This document shows, in pieces, positions 17,286-26,311 of a stretch of DNA of 33,539 nt. The stretch lies in assembly GCF_918814755.1 (NCBI RefSeq), contig NZ_CAKKNT010000019.1:1-33539 (forward strand), read 5' to 3'. Under the pieces are notes generated by a model. The model was given only the letters and a program-made list of their open reading frames with translations, had not been told where the DNA came from and did not search any database. How positions within the stretch are numbered: the stretch's first letter is position 1; the number at the start of each line of letters is the position of its first letter. Source of the stretch: Periweissella ghanensis (GTDB lineage: Bacteria > Bacillota > Bacilli > Lactobacillales > Lactobacillaceae). A program made the translations under genes and the position numbers.

Positions 17286-17540
17286 TTACATAAAGTAAGT
17301 ACTTGTTGATTGAGTTAAATATACCTAATTGGTCAGTAATAGTCAAAGGTTAAATCATTAATTTTTGGTAAAACGTTAACCATTTGACGATAGTTGTGAA
17401 TAGTGGTAAATTAAGCGTGTAATATTTAAGGTTTTTTATATTTGTTTTTATTTTAATTAAGTAAACTAATTCTGAAGGTTAGCTATTGTGGTTTAAAATA
17501 AGCAACAGTTAATTAACAAATTATCTAAGAGGAGTTAATT

Positions 17541-18053
17541 ATGATCATTCGCCCATTGGAAAAACGCGATTTGCAATATATTTACCGTCAAGAAAATGCC
17601 CGTCGGGTGATGGCTTTGTGGTTTGAAGAACCATACACATCATTTGATGAATTAGAAATCTTGTATGATAAACACGTCTTAGATCAATCAGAACGCCGGT
17701 TTGTGATTGATGTTGACGGCCAATTTGCTGGTGTTGTTGAATTAATGTATATTGATTATTTACACCGTAATACTGAAATTCAAATTATTGTTGATAGTAA
17801 ATTTCAAGGACAAGGCTTAGCCCAACAAGCACTTGCAAAAGGGGTAGAATACGCCTTCAAAGTTCTCAACATGCACAAAGTATACTTATATGTCGATGTT
17901 GATAATGCAGCGGCGGTCCATATTTATAAAAAATTAGGGTTTATTGAAGAAGGCCGTCTGCGAAACCATTTCTTTGCAGAAGGTCGTTACCACGACAGTT
18001 TTGTTATGGGGTATTTAATTGATGAATATGTTGCCCATCAAAAAAAGGCCTGA
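17541..18053 (+). CDS. speG: Spermidine/spermine N-acetyltransferase (SpeG-like)
   Basis: GNAT-fold acetyltransferase that most likely acetylates spermidine with acetyl-CoA, lowering polyamine toxicity. The 170-residue sequence closely follows E. coli SpeG from memory: IRPLEKRDLQYIY, WFEEPYTSFDELEILYDKH, DQSERRFVIDVDGQFAG, then the acetyl-CoA loop FQGQGLAQQAL and VHIYKKLGFIEEGRLRNHFF. The acidic polyamine-site region (FDELE) is present. GAGGAG is just before the ATG. Its role is inferred from this similarity. No polyamine synthesis or transport gene is nearby. Confidence 0.9.
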   Translation: MIIRPLEKRDLQYIYRQENARRVMALWFEEPYTSFDELEILYDKHVLDQSERRFVIDVDGQFAGVVELMYIDYLHRNTEIQIIVDSKFQGQGLAQQALAKGVEYAFKVLNMHKVYLYVDVDNAAAVHIYKKLGFIEEGRLRNHFFAEGRYHDSFVMGYLIDEYVAHQKKA

Positions 18054-18139
18054 GCATATTAATTGGGTTTAACGGTAATAAATGCGATAATAATATTGTT
18101 CAATATTGATAAAATAATCATTAAGATGGGGGAATAATT

Positions 18140-18328
18140 ATGGCTTTAGAAGATAAGCTCGAAAATGCAAAAGACAAAGTAGTCGGCAAAGCAAAAGAGG
18201 TTGAAGGTTCAGTCACTGGCGATTCTGCCCGTGAAGCAGAAGGTAAGGCCCAAGGAGTATTTGGCAAAATCAAAGACAAAGTCGAAGATGTTGTTGAAGA
18301 CGTTAAAGAAAAATTTGATAAGGATTAA
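18140..18328 (+). CDS. CsbD family stress protein
   Basis: A 62-residue, highly charged, helix-forming protein of the CsbD family (PF05532). These are abundant general-stress proteins (sigma-B controlled in Bacillus) of unknown mechanism. Family features are the repeated Lys/Glu-rich amphipathic pattern with KDKVVGKAKEVEGSVTGD and EAEGKAQGVFGKIKDK. GGGGGA precedes the ATG and a terminator follows. It is probably a single-gene unit. Confidence 0.92.
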   Translation: MALEDKLENAKDKVVGKAKEVEGSVTGDSAREAEGKAQGVFGKIKDKVEDVVEDVKEKFDKD

Positions 18329-18355
18329 CATATTTATACATGTTAATTTTATGAA

Positions 18356-18386
18356 GGAAAGGTCTTGATGATCTTTTCTTTTTTTT
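18356..18386 (+). terminator. Terminator after csbD
   Basis: The stem GGAAAGGTC, loop TTGAT, GATCTTTTC (with G-U pairs) is followed by a run of eight T. Confidence 0.8.
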
Positions 18387-18479
18387 ATGTAAATTTACTT
18401 TAATAAAACGTATCATTGGGAAACCTTTAACTGGTATAATGCTTATTGTTATAAATTTTTAAACTACTTGGAGTATGAA

Positions 18480-19391
18480 ATGAATTCAAAATATCTAGGA
18501 ATAATGTTAGCTGCATTAGGGGCAACATTTTTTGGAATCAGTGCGGCATGTTCGAGTTTGTTGTTTAATCATATTGCAGTAGCACCAGAATGGTTAGTTT
18601 CCGTGCGGATGTTCTTTACTGGCATAATTTTACTCGGCTACTTGAGTATTAAACGACAACCGATATTTTCGATTTGGCGTAATAAACGCGACGTTATCTT
18701 ATTAATTTTATTTGCAATTTTTGGTGTCTACATATCTCAAACCGCATTTATTTTTTCAGTCTACTATGGTAATGCGGCGGTGGGTACGATTTTACAAGCG
18801 TTAGCACCAGCAATTATTGTGTTGGCATTATTAGCTTTTAAACGCGTTTTACCACGGGTTAGTGAAGTAATTGCGATTATAATCTCACTAGCCGGGGTCT
18901 TTTTATTAATTACAAATGGTAATTTAGCAAAATTAGTTGTGCCCAAAGCGGCCATTTATTGGGGCTTAATTTCAACGCTTGGAACCGTCGCATATACATT
19001 AATTCCCCGGGGATTATTGCAACGTTATTCACCGTTACCAATTGTTGGCTGGGGCATGCTTATTGGCGGAATTTTTTCAAATTTCCAACATCCAGTTTGG
19101 AAAATGCCGGCGCACTTTGACGTTCAAGCCGCGGCTTATGTGGTGGCAATTGTCATTATTGGGACCTTATTATCGTATGTTTGTTATTTAATGAGTTTGA
19201 ACTATTTATCACCAGCCATGGTTAGTATGTTAGGGACGTTTGAACCACTAACTGCGACGATTTTAGCGGTTATTTTACTGAATGTTGGCTTTCAATTTTG
19301 GCAAGCAATTGGTACTATTTTAGCGCTTGGGGCGGTAATTATTATTAATCTACCAGCCGAAATAAAATGGCGGGCGTGGTTTGTTAAATAA
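18480..19391 (+). CDS. EamA/DMT family transporter
   Basis: Drug/metabolite transporter superfamily permease, 303 residues, with about ten hydrophobic helices in two EamA repeats (roughly 5-140 and 155-298). Clear signs are the N-terminal YLGIMLAALGATFFGIS, the end of the first repeat with LAPAIIVLALLAF, and the second-repeat GTFEPLTATILAVILL. The substrate cannot be told from sequence. A TTG lies four codons upstream, but ATG 18480 is preferred because TTGGAG then lies 6 nt before it. An extended -10 (TGGTATAAT, 18432-18440) lies close upstream. Confidence 0.9.
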   Translation: MNSKYLGIMLAALGATFFGISAACSSLLFNHIAVAPEWLVSVRMFFTGIILLGYLSIKRQPIFSIWRNKRDVILLILFAIFGVYISQTAFIFSVYYGNAAVGTILQALAPAIIVLALLAFKRVLPRVSEVIAIIISLAGVFLLITNGNLAKLVVPKAAIYWGLISTLGTVAYTLIPRGLLQRYSPLPIVGWGMLIGGIFSNFQHPVWKMPAHFDVQAAAYVVAIVIIGTLLSYVCYLMSLNYLSPAMVSMLGTFEPLTATILAVILLNVGFQFWQAIGTILALGAVIIINLPAEIKWRAWFVK

Positions 19392-19482
19392 GTGTTTGAA
19401 TTAGGTAAATTTAACCTCTTTTAACATTAAACGGTTATAATTACGATGTAGTTATCAGTAAAGAAAGCCGGGGAAGATGTTA

Positions 19483-20415
19483 ATGGAACAAATTAAAATT
19501 GGAAAAACCGATGTTATCACGACCAAATTAGGTCTCGGAACGAATAAAGTTGGGGGCCATAATTTATTTCCTAACTTACAGGATGCAGATGGAATTGAAG
19601 TTGTAAAAGCAGCTTTGACAAGTGGGATTACTTTATTGGATACAGCTTTTATGTATGGCTTGGGGCAGTCTGAAAATTTAATTGGCCAAGTTTTACGTGA
19701 TTATGACCGTTCAAAAGTAACAATTGCCACGAAAGCAGCTCATGATCCACAAAAAGGATTACAATTAAATAATACGCCGACCTTTTTAACCCAGTCAGTT
19801 GATGATGCGTTACGCCGCCTCCAAACCGATTACTTAGATATCTTTTATATTCATTTTCCGGATGAAACGACCCCTAAAGCAGAAGCGGTCGGGGCATTGC
19901 AAAAGTTAAAGGAAGCCGGTAAAATTCGGGCGATTGGAATTTCTAATTTTAGTATTGACCAAGTAAAAGAAGCGAATGTTGATGGCTATGTTGATGTGGT
20001 TGAAGATGCGTATAGCTTAGTTGAACGCCAAGCAGAAACGGATTTATTCCCATATTTAAGTGCTAATCAAATTTCATTTGTCCCATACTTTCCACTAGCT
20101 TCAGGTTTGTTAACTGGCAAGTACACACCTGATCAACAATTTAGTGAAGGTGATTGGCAATTTGGTCGTCCAAACTTCCAAAATCCACGTTATCAACAAA
20201 TTTTGACGGCTCTTGATGGAATAAAACCGATTGCTGGTAAATATCAAGCGACGGTAGCGCAAGTACTCCTAGCTTGGTATTTACACAATCCAGCGATTGC
20301 TGCGGTTATTCCAGGGGCCCGGGTTGCGACGCAAGTATTAAGTAACGCAAAGAGTGCTAATCTACAATTAACGGCTGAAGAATATCGACTAATTGACGAA
20401 GCCTTCAAATTCTAA
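19483..20415 (+). CDS. Aldo/keto reductase
   Basis: NADPH-dependent oxidoreductase of the AKR superfamily, a TIM-barrel enzyme that reduces aldehydes or ketones; the substrate is unknown. The catalytic tetrad is visible in the 310-residue protein: Asp53 and Tyr58 (LLDTAFMYGLGQSE), Lys84 (IATKAA) and His124 (FYIHFPDE). The cofactor-binding segment IRAIGISNFS and the late block AVIPGARVATQV are typical. ATG 19483 is preferred over ATG 19477 because GGGGAAG is then better spaced. A MITE-like repeat begins 7 bp after the stop. The LysR gene beyond it is convergent, so regulation by it is possible but not shown. Confidence 0.93.
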   Translation: MEQIKIGKTDVITTKLGLGTNKVGGHNLFPNLQDADGIEVVKAALTSGITLLDTAFMYGLGQSENLIGQVLRDYDRSKVTIATKAAHDPQKGLQLNNTPTFLTQSVDDALRRLQTDYLDIFYIHFPDETTPKAEAVGALQKLKEAGKIRAIGISNFSIDQVKEANVDGYVDVVEDAYSLVERQAETDLFPYLSANQISFVPYFPLASGLLTGKYTPDQQFSEGDWQFGRPNFQNPRYQQILTALDGIKPIAGKYQATVAQVLLAWYLHNPAIAAVIPGARVATQVLSNAKSANLQLTAEEYRLIDEAFKF

Positions 20416-20422
20416 TAGAATC

Positions 20423-20589
20423 AAAAAGGAGCTGTGACATAACGCTTTTCTGGTAGTAATTTGCTGCCAAAACGCGCTCCAGCAGTCCGATATATTCGAA
20501 ATACGACAAAATCCTCTACGAAGAATTTCTTCATAGAGGATTTTTAGTGTATTTCTCGATATCGCCCGACTTCTGTCACGCTCCCTTTT
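20423..20589. repeat. MITE-like element, copy A
   Basis: A roughly 167-bp non-coding repeat between convergent genes. Its ends form an imperfect terminal inverted repeat (AAAAAGGAGCTGTGACAT at the left; the right end reads AAAAGGGAGCGTGACAGA on the minus strand). The centre is a long hairpin at 20508-20545 (AAAATCCTCTACGAAGAA against TTCTTCATAGAGGATTTTT). It is about 80% or more identical by eye to the inverted copy at 30352-30514 and carries no transposase. The hairpin could also serve as a terminator for the flanking genes. Confidence 0.85.
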
Positions 20590-20619
20590 ATTTTTTAACA
20601 ACTAACGTAGGTCAAGGAT

Positions 20620-21435
20620 TTATTGGTACTTAGCAGCAATCGTTGTAATCGCATTTGAAATAATCTCATCGGTTGCTTGGGTTGGGTAAGCTAAGTAAAT
20701 CGGCCGTGAATATAGGGCATCAAGTTTAGTTGTAGGAAGCGTGCTAGTGGTTAACGCTTTAGAAATAATAGTTTTACCAACGTGGTGGGCCACCAAACTT
20801 AACCGAGTGAAATCATCATTAACATTGATTGAATCATCAATAAATAAATCTTTTTCACGGAAGTATGTTTGGAAAAATGGATAATCAGGATGGTTTAAAT
20901 TAGGCACAATCCATTCAGTAGCTTGCAGATCACCGGCCAAAATCAATTCATCATTAAACGCGGGAATACACTCAAAGTTAAGATGATTAATAGCTTTTTC
21001 TGACAAGAATAAATCAAATTGTTTAGTATCTAATTTATTGAAAAGTTCGTCATTGGGAGCAATGGTGATTTGATAAGCTAAAGTTGGGACGGTTTGCTTA
21101 ATAAGTGCAATAATGTCTGGCAAAAAAGTACTACTAGCAAGTTCTGTGGTAATAATTCGGAGGACACTTTTTTGTTGTTGCTCTTGTGAAATTTCAAAGA
21201 TAGCTTTACGCCACTCGGTTTGCATTAAGAGTAATTTTTGATATAATTTTTCACCATTAGCTGTGGGTACGATTTCTGATCGACCATTACGTTCGAAAAG
21301 TTTCATATGTAGTTCAGCTTCAAGTTGGCGAATATGTACAGAAACGGTGGGCTGTGAAATAAAAAGTTTTTCAGCAGCCTTGGTGAAACTACGGCCTTCA
21401 AAGACGGCAAAAAATGTTTCTAGATGCTTGAACAT
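20620..21435 (-). CDS. LysR family transcriptional regulator
   Basis: LysR-type DNA-binding regulator, 271 residues. The N-terminal winged helix-turn-helix (about 1-60) has the classic FKHLETFFAVFEGRSFTKAA and ISQPTVSVHIRQLE. The rest is a periplasmic-binding-like effector domain. The ligand is not apparent. An upstream in-frame ATG would add 12 residues, but ATG 21435 is preferred because GAGGAA precedes it by about 8 nt and it gives the usual start. It converges on the aldo/keto reductase gene and is followed by the MITE-like element. No divergent target gene sits directly upstream on the plus strand. Confidence 0.92.
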   Translation of the reverse strand: MFKHLETFFAVFEGRSFTKAAEKLFISQPTVSVHIRQLEAELHMKLFERNGRSEIVPTANGEKLYQKLLLMQTEWRKAIFEISQEQQQKSVLRIITTELASSTFLPDIIALIKQTVPTLAYQITIAPNDELFNKLDTKQFDLFLSEKAINHLNFECIPAFNDELILAGDLQATEWIVPNLNHPDYPFFQTYFREKDLFIDDSINVNDDFTRLSLVAHHVGKTIISKALTTSTLPTTKLDALYSRPIYLAYPTQATDEIISNAITTIAAKYQ

Positions 21436-21557
21436 TAAATAATTCCTCACTATTAAAAGTATGCTTATCAATTTTAGTATACTGAGTAATTTGCGAATGT
21501 CTATATTTTTGTAACATACAAAGGATAATTGATGTTTTCTATAAAAAAAATCTAATT

Positions 21558-21597
21558 AAAAACCACTTTTACGCTTAATTACGTTAAAGTGGTTTTA
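21558..21597. terminator. Terminator for the 58-aa ORF
   Basis: AAAACCACTTT (21559-21569) pairs with AAAGTGGTTTT (21586-21596). On the minus strand the stem is followed by a T-rich tail. It lies 15 bp beyond the stop of the 58-aa minus-strand ORF. Confidence 0.8.
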
Positions 21598-21610
21598 TTT
21601 TGTATATTAA

Positions 21611-21787
21611 TTACTCACGGACATAGGTTAAATTGATTAAACCTGTAATTGCAATAATTAAACCGGCCTTTAAAGCACTATCCGATTGCAAGCCATTTTT
21701 GAACATGTCAATAAGTGGATGTGTCACTAAAATGACAGCTGTAAAATCAATGATTGTCAAAATTGTAAGAAGCCACTTTCGCTGCAT
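21611..21787 (-). CDS. Small membrane peptide, 58 aa
   Basis: A short minus-strand ORF starting MQRKWLLTILTIIDFTAVIL and ending GLINLTYVRE. It has two hydrophobic segments (about 5-23 and 40-54) around a polar loop. CAGGAG lies 7 nt before the ATG and a terminator follows, which supports real expression. No function recognised. Together with its upstream region it fills most of the LysR-kdpF gap. Confidence 0.62.
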   Translation of the reverse strand: MQRKWLLTILTIIDFTAVILVTHPLIDMFKNGLQSDSALKAGLIIAITGLINLTYVRE

Positions 21788-21964
21788 ATCGAAACTCCTG
21801 TTACATTATTAAGGTAAAATTCATTTTAGCATACTCTAGGGATGATGTTAAATTATTTATTAATTTTTTTAAGAATTAATTAGTGAACGGAACTGTTTTT
21901 TTACACCAATTTAACATCACACTTGTTAGGATAATTTATATCAATTTTTGGAGGAACAAAAGCA

Positions 21965-22054
21965 ATGGTAATCTTTTTATGGCTTGGCTTTGGGTGCATT
22001 GTCGGGTTAGTTGCTTATTTATTTTATATTTTAATGCGAGGTGATCGAGCATGA
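21965..22054 (+). CDS. kdpF: KdpF, small subunit of the potassium-transporting ATPase
   Basis: A 29-residue single-helix peptide beginning MVIFLWLGFGCIVGLVAYLF, the same length as E. coli KdpF. KdpF stabilises the KdpABC complex in the membrane. GGAGGA lies about 10 nt before the ATG, and the stop overlaps the kdpA start as ATGA. Identification rests on length, hydrophobicity and its position directly before kdpA. It is the first gene of the kdp operon. Confidence 0.9.
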   Translation: MVIFLWLGFGCIVGLVAYLFYILMRGDRA

Positions 22055-23709
22055 TTTGGGTTCGCGATGTCGTAATTATTGCAATTATTTGTTTATTAGC
22101 AATACCAATTGGAAATTATATTTATCGGGTGTTAAATGGTGAACGGACTTGGTTAACCCGCGTGTTACAACCACTTGAACGCTTAATTTATCGCGGATTA
22201 GGGTACCATGAGGGCCAACCAACTGCCATGACGGCTAAAACGTATGTTGGTGCGGTGATTAGTATTAGTAGTTTAAGTTTTATCGTTGTGTTTGGCTTAC
22301 AATTACTACAAAAATGGTTACCGTTAAATCCGAATCATGTTGGCAACGTTAAATGGGATTTAGCATTTAATACGGCCGTTAGTTTTGTCACCAATACTAA
22401 TTGGCAAGCCTATAGTGGTGAAACCACGATGTCATATTTAACGCAAATAATTGCCTTGACTACGCAAAATTTCTTATCACCAGCAGTCGGCGTGGCGGCT
22501 TTATTAGTGATTATGCGTGGCTTTAAACACACGCATGCGACAACCGTAGGGAACTTTTAGCAAGATATTACCCGCTTTATTTTATACGCTTTAATGCCAC
22601 TGGCTTTAGTGTTGGCCATCATAATTGTTGCTTGTGGTGGGGTCCAAACTTTACATGCTAATATTCAAGCCGGTCGGACGCTAATTCCTCTTGGACCAGC
22701 CGCTAGCCAATATGCCATTTCCCTACTTGGAAGTAACGGTGGGGGCTTCTTTGGGGCTAACGGAGCGATTGCTTTTAGCAACCCGAATGCGCTAAGTAAT
22801 TTCTTTGAAATGATTGCTATTCTGTTAATACCAGCCGCATTAGTTGTGACGTTTGGTCGGTTTACGGAAAAACGCCAAGCCCGATTAATTTTCACTGTGA
22901 TGTTAATATTTTTGAGTTTAGCGATTATCGGGACAACTTTAGCCGAATTACACACCGGAATTAAATTTACGGGTGTGACGGGAACCAGTGCCTTAGAAGG
23001 CAAGAATGTCATCAATGGCATTGGTAATTCAAGTCTTTGGACGACGCTTTCAACGGCGGTATCAAGTGGTTCAGTTAATGCTAACTTGGATAGCTTTACC
23101 GCTTTAGGTGGTTTGATTCCCTTATTATTAATTCAATTAGGTGAAATTATCTTTGGTGGGATTGGTTCTGGTTTGTACGGGATGTTGGCCTTTGTCCTCT
23201 TAACGGTATTTATTAGTGGCTTAATGGTTGGTCGGACACCAGAATATTTAGGTAAGAAAATTGAACCATATGAAATGAAAATGGTCTCATTAGCCATTTT
23301 ATTTCCCCCAATTCTGTCATTAATTGGGACGGCCATCGGGGTTAACTTACCCCATATTCAAGCCAACTTAACTAATCACGGTGCGCATGGTTTTACTGAA
23401 ATTCTATATGCCTTTTCATCAATGGCCAATAACAATGGATCAGCTTTTGCTGGTTTTAACGCTAACCAAATTGGAGTTAATTTAGTTGGTGGTTTATCGA
23501 TGACAGTAACGCGCTTTGTGCCATTAATTGCAATGATTTTAATGGGTGGAAGTTTGGCTAAGAAGAAATTGGTTGCCAAGGGCGCCGGTACATTACGAAC
23601 AGATACCGTTTTATTTGGTGTTTTGTTAATTTTTATTATCTTATTAATTGGGGCGTTAAACTTTGTGCCCGCACTAGTACTTGGCCCAATTGCCGATTTT
23701 TTAGGCTAA
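22051..23709 (+). pseudogene. kdpA: KdpA, K+-channel subunit, interrupted by an in-frame TAG
   Basis: KdpA is the potassium-binding, channel-like subunit of the high-affinity K+ pump. The frame starts at ATG 22051 and stops at TAG 22558-22560 after 169 codons. It then continues without a frame change to 23709, 553 codons in all, the normal KdpA length. The break is at HATTVGNF-stop-QDITRFILYAL, where homologues have Trp (TGG), so one G-to-A change explains it. The selectivity-filter segments are intact on both sides: FVTNTNWQAYSGE, GSNGGGFFGANGA and NNGSAFAGFN. The lesion therefore looks recent. The ATG at 22594 has no ribosome binding site. Sequencing error or amber suppression are the alternatives. 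Confidence 0.93.
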
Positions 23710-23733
23710 TGAGCGATATTTAGGAGTAGTAAC

Positions 23734-25749
23734 ATGGAAAATGTTGTTTTAGCAATCAAAAAACTTTCACCACGGGTTCAAGTGAAAAATCCGGTGATGT
23801 TTGTGGTCTATATTGGGGCCATTTTAATTAGTTTATTATTCGTGGCGGGCTTTATGGGCGTTAACCCTGGTAATGGGGAATATACATTTAGTATTGCGAT
23901 AATTTTGTGGTTAACCGTGCTATTTGCCAATTACGCCGATGCCATCGCTGAAGGTCGCGGTCGAGCGCAAGCGGATAGTTTAAAAAAATCAAAACAAGAT
24001 GTCGTGGCATATCGCCTTACAAATGAAGCGACCCAAGCCACAGAAGAAATCATTTCAAGTCAATTAGTGCCGGGGGATGTTGTCCTAGTGACTGCTGGTC
24101 AACAAATTCCGATGGATGGGGAAGTCATTCAAGGTACGGCAGCAGTTGATGAAAGTGCCATTACTGGTGAATCTTCACCAGTTGTGCGTGAAGCTGGTGG
24201 TGACCGGAGTGCGGTTACGGGTGGGACGATGGTTTTATCAGATGTTTTGACAATTCGTATTACCGCTAAAGCCGGTGAAAGTTTCCTTGATCAAATGATC
24301 AATATGATTGAAGGGGCGCAACGAAAAAAGACCCCGAATGAATTAGCACTGCAAATTTTATTAGTGACGTTAACGATTATTTTTTTAATTGTTGTCGCCA
24401 CGCTTTATCCGTTTAGTAATTTTGCTAATCACGCTGCTAATCAAACGGTTTCAGTTACTAATTTAACGGCCTTACTAGTTTGTTTAGCCCCAACCACGAT
24501 TGGTGCATTACTTTCAGCTATTGGAATCTCAGGGATGAGCCGGCTAAACAAGGAAAACGTCATGGCCAAGAGTGGTCGGGCGATTGAAGCCGCTGGGGAT
24601 GTCGATGTTTTATTACTAGATAAAACTGGTACGATTACTTTAGGAAATCGGCGGGCGGTGGCTTTATATCCGGTTAATGGCGTTGATGCTCAACGATTAG
24701 CAATGAGTGCTTTGTTATCTTCAATTGCCGATAGTACCCCGGAAGGTCGGAGTGTCGTTGAACTAGTGGCCGAACAATTTAAGTTAACTGCCGCTGACTA
24801 TGACACAACTAACGCAGAATTTGTTCCTTTTACGGCTAAAACTCGGATGAGTGGATTAGACCTTGCTGGCCATGCCTACCGTAAAGGAGCAACGGATTCA
24901 GTTAAATCGTTTGTGGAAAGTAGTCACCACGCTTGGCCAACTGATACCGGTACGATTGCCGAACAAATTGCTAAAGATGGTGGTACGCCATTGGTTGTGG
25001 TTGCCGATGGTGACGTATTAGGGGTTATTCATCTTAAAGATATCATCAAAGAAGGGGTCCAAGAACAATTTGAAGCTCTTCGTAAAATGGGGATTAAATC
25101 CGTCATGATTACTGGTGATAATCCGCTAACGGCTGCAGCCATTGCCGCTGAAGCCGGGGTAGATGATTATATTGCCGAAGCAGTGCCTGAATCAAAATTA
25201 CAAGTGATTAAAGAATACCAAGAAAATGGCCACCTAGTTGCCATGACTGGGGATGGGACCAATGATGCGCCAGCTTTAGCCCAAGCCGATGTGGCCGTCG
25301 CTATGAATACGGGAACCGTTGCGGCCAAAGAAGCTGGAAATATGATTGATCTTGATTCAAGTCCAACTAAATTAATTAAAATTGTCGGCGTTGGGAAACA
25401 ACTTTTAATGACGCGGGGTGCATTAACCACTTTTAGTGTGGCTAATGATGTTGCCAAATATTTTGCGATTCTACCGGCCTTGTTTGTCGGCGTATATCCA
25501 CGCTTAAGTAGTTTGAATTTTATGCATTTAACGAGCCCTAAAACGGCGATTCTCTCAGCGTTGATTTACAATGCGTTAATCATCATTGCCTTGATTCCCA
25601 TCGCATTACGGGGCGTTAAGTATAAGGAAATGAATGCTAACCAATTACTCCGACAAAATTTATTGATTTACGGACTCGGTGGCTTAGTTTTACCATTTAT
25701 CGTAATTAAAATTTTTGATATCGGATTAACTTTACTTGGAGTAAAATGA
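23734..25749 (+). CDS. kdpB: KdpB, P-type ATPase subunit
   Basis: KdpB is the catalytic, ATP-hydrolysing subunit of the KdpFABC potassium pump. The 671-residue sequence is intact. It has TGES at residues 144-147 (actuator), the membrane segment [15 protein letters not shown], the phosphorylated Asp296 in [11 protein letters not shown], and [20 protein letters not shown] in the hinge. AGGAG lies before the ATG. It follows the broken kdpA by 24 bp. It has no known role without KdpA. Confidence 0.97.
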   Translation: MENVVLAIKKLSPRVQVKNPVMFVVYIGAILISLLFVAGFMGVNPGNGEYTFSIAIILWLTVLFANYADAIAEGRGRAQADSLKKSKQDVVAYRLTNEATQATEEIISSQLVPGDVVLVTAGQQIPMDGEVIQGTAAVDESAITGESSPVVREAGGDRSAVTGGTMVLSDVLTIRITAKAGESFLDQMINMIEGAQRKKTPNELALQILLVTLTIIFLIVVATLYPFSNFANHAANQTVSVTNLTALLVCLAPTTIGALLSAIGISGMSRLNKENVMAKSGRAIEAAGDVDVLLLDKTGTITLGNRRAVALYPVNGVDAQRLAMSALLSSIADSTPEGRSVVELVAEQFKLTAADYDTTNAEFVPFTAKTRMSGLDLAGHAYRKGATDSVKSFVESSHHAWPTDTGTIAEQIAKDGGTPLVVVADGDVLGVIHLKDIIKEGVQEQFEALRKMGIKSVMITGDNPLTAAAIAAEAGVDDYIAEAVPESKLQVIKEYQENGHLVAMTGDGTNDAPALAQADVAVAMNTGTVAAKEAGNMIDLDSSPTKLIKIVGVGKQLLMTRGALTTFSVANDVAKYFAILPALFVGVYPRLSSLNFMHLTSPKTAILSALIYNALIIIALIPIALRGVKYKEMNANQLLRQNLLIYGLGGLVLPFIVIKIFDIGLTLLGVK

Positions 25750-25759
25750 GGTAATTAAA

Positions 25760-26296
25760 GTGAAAGTTTTATTTAAACAAGCAGCTATTATTTTGGGCTG
25801 TCTAATTATGGGGACCTTAGTCTATACTGGAATCACCACAGTGGTCGCTCAAACGGTATTTCAGCAATCCGCCAATGGTAGTTTGATTTATCAACACCAG
25901 CATGTTACCGGTTCAAAATTGATTGCGACGGATCCTATTAACCCTAAATTATTTGTTGGTCGGGTGAATGTTGCCAGCAATTTAGCCCCCAACAGTAGTG
26001 CTGAAAAAGCGGCAGTTGCCAAACGAGTTGTTCAATTGCGTGCCCTTGATCCAACTAATAGACAACCAATTCCGGTTGATTTAGTAACAGGTTCAGCCAG
26101 TGGAAGTGATCCGTATATTAGTGTCGCGGCGGCTAAGTACCAAGTTACGCGGATTGCCCATGCGAATAATTTAAGTCCGACCCAAGTCCAAACAATTATT
26201 AAAAATGCGACTACTAGTTGGTTTAATAATTTATTAGGCACACCAGCCGTTAATGTAGTTAAAGCAAATTTGGCATTACAAGCAAGTGTTAAGTAA
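25760..26296 (+). CDS. kdpC: KdpC subunit of the potassium-transporting ATPase
   Basis: KdpC is a single-pass subunit that assists nucleotide binding by KdpB. The 178-residue protein has one N-terminal membrane helix (about 8-30) and the family block PVDLVTGSASGSDPYISVAA, followed by KYQVTRIAHANNLSP. In the motif usually written SGLDPHIS, this protein has SGSDPYIS. The start is GTG 25760 after GAGG. It lies 10 bp from kdpB, and kdpD follows after 15 bp. Confidence 0.95.
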   Translation: MKVLFKQAAIILGCLIMGTLVYTGITTVVAQTVFQQSANGSLIYQHQHVTGSKLIATDPINPKLFVGRVNVASNLAPNSSAEKAAVAKRVVQLRALDPTNRQPIPVDLVTGSASGSDPYISVAAAKYQVTRIAHANNLSPTQVQTIIKNATTSWFNNLLGTPAVNVVKANLALQASVK

Positions 26297-26311
26297 GAAT
26301 CGAGGTTGAAA

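Noticed and set aside
22594-23709. The second half of kdpA as a separate gene starting at ATG 22594
   Set aside because: No ribosome binding site, and it begins inside a conserved membrane helix. The reading frame is continuous with the first half apart from one TAG.
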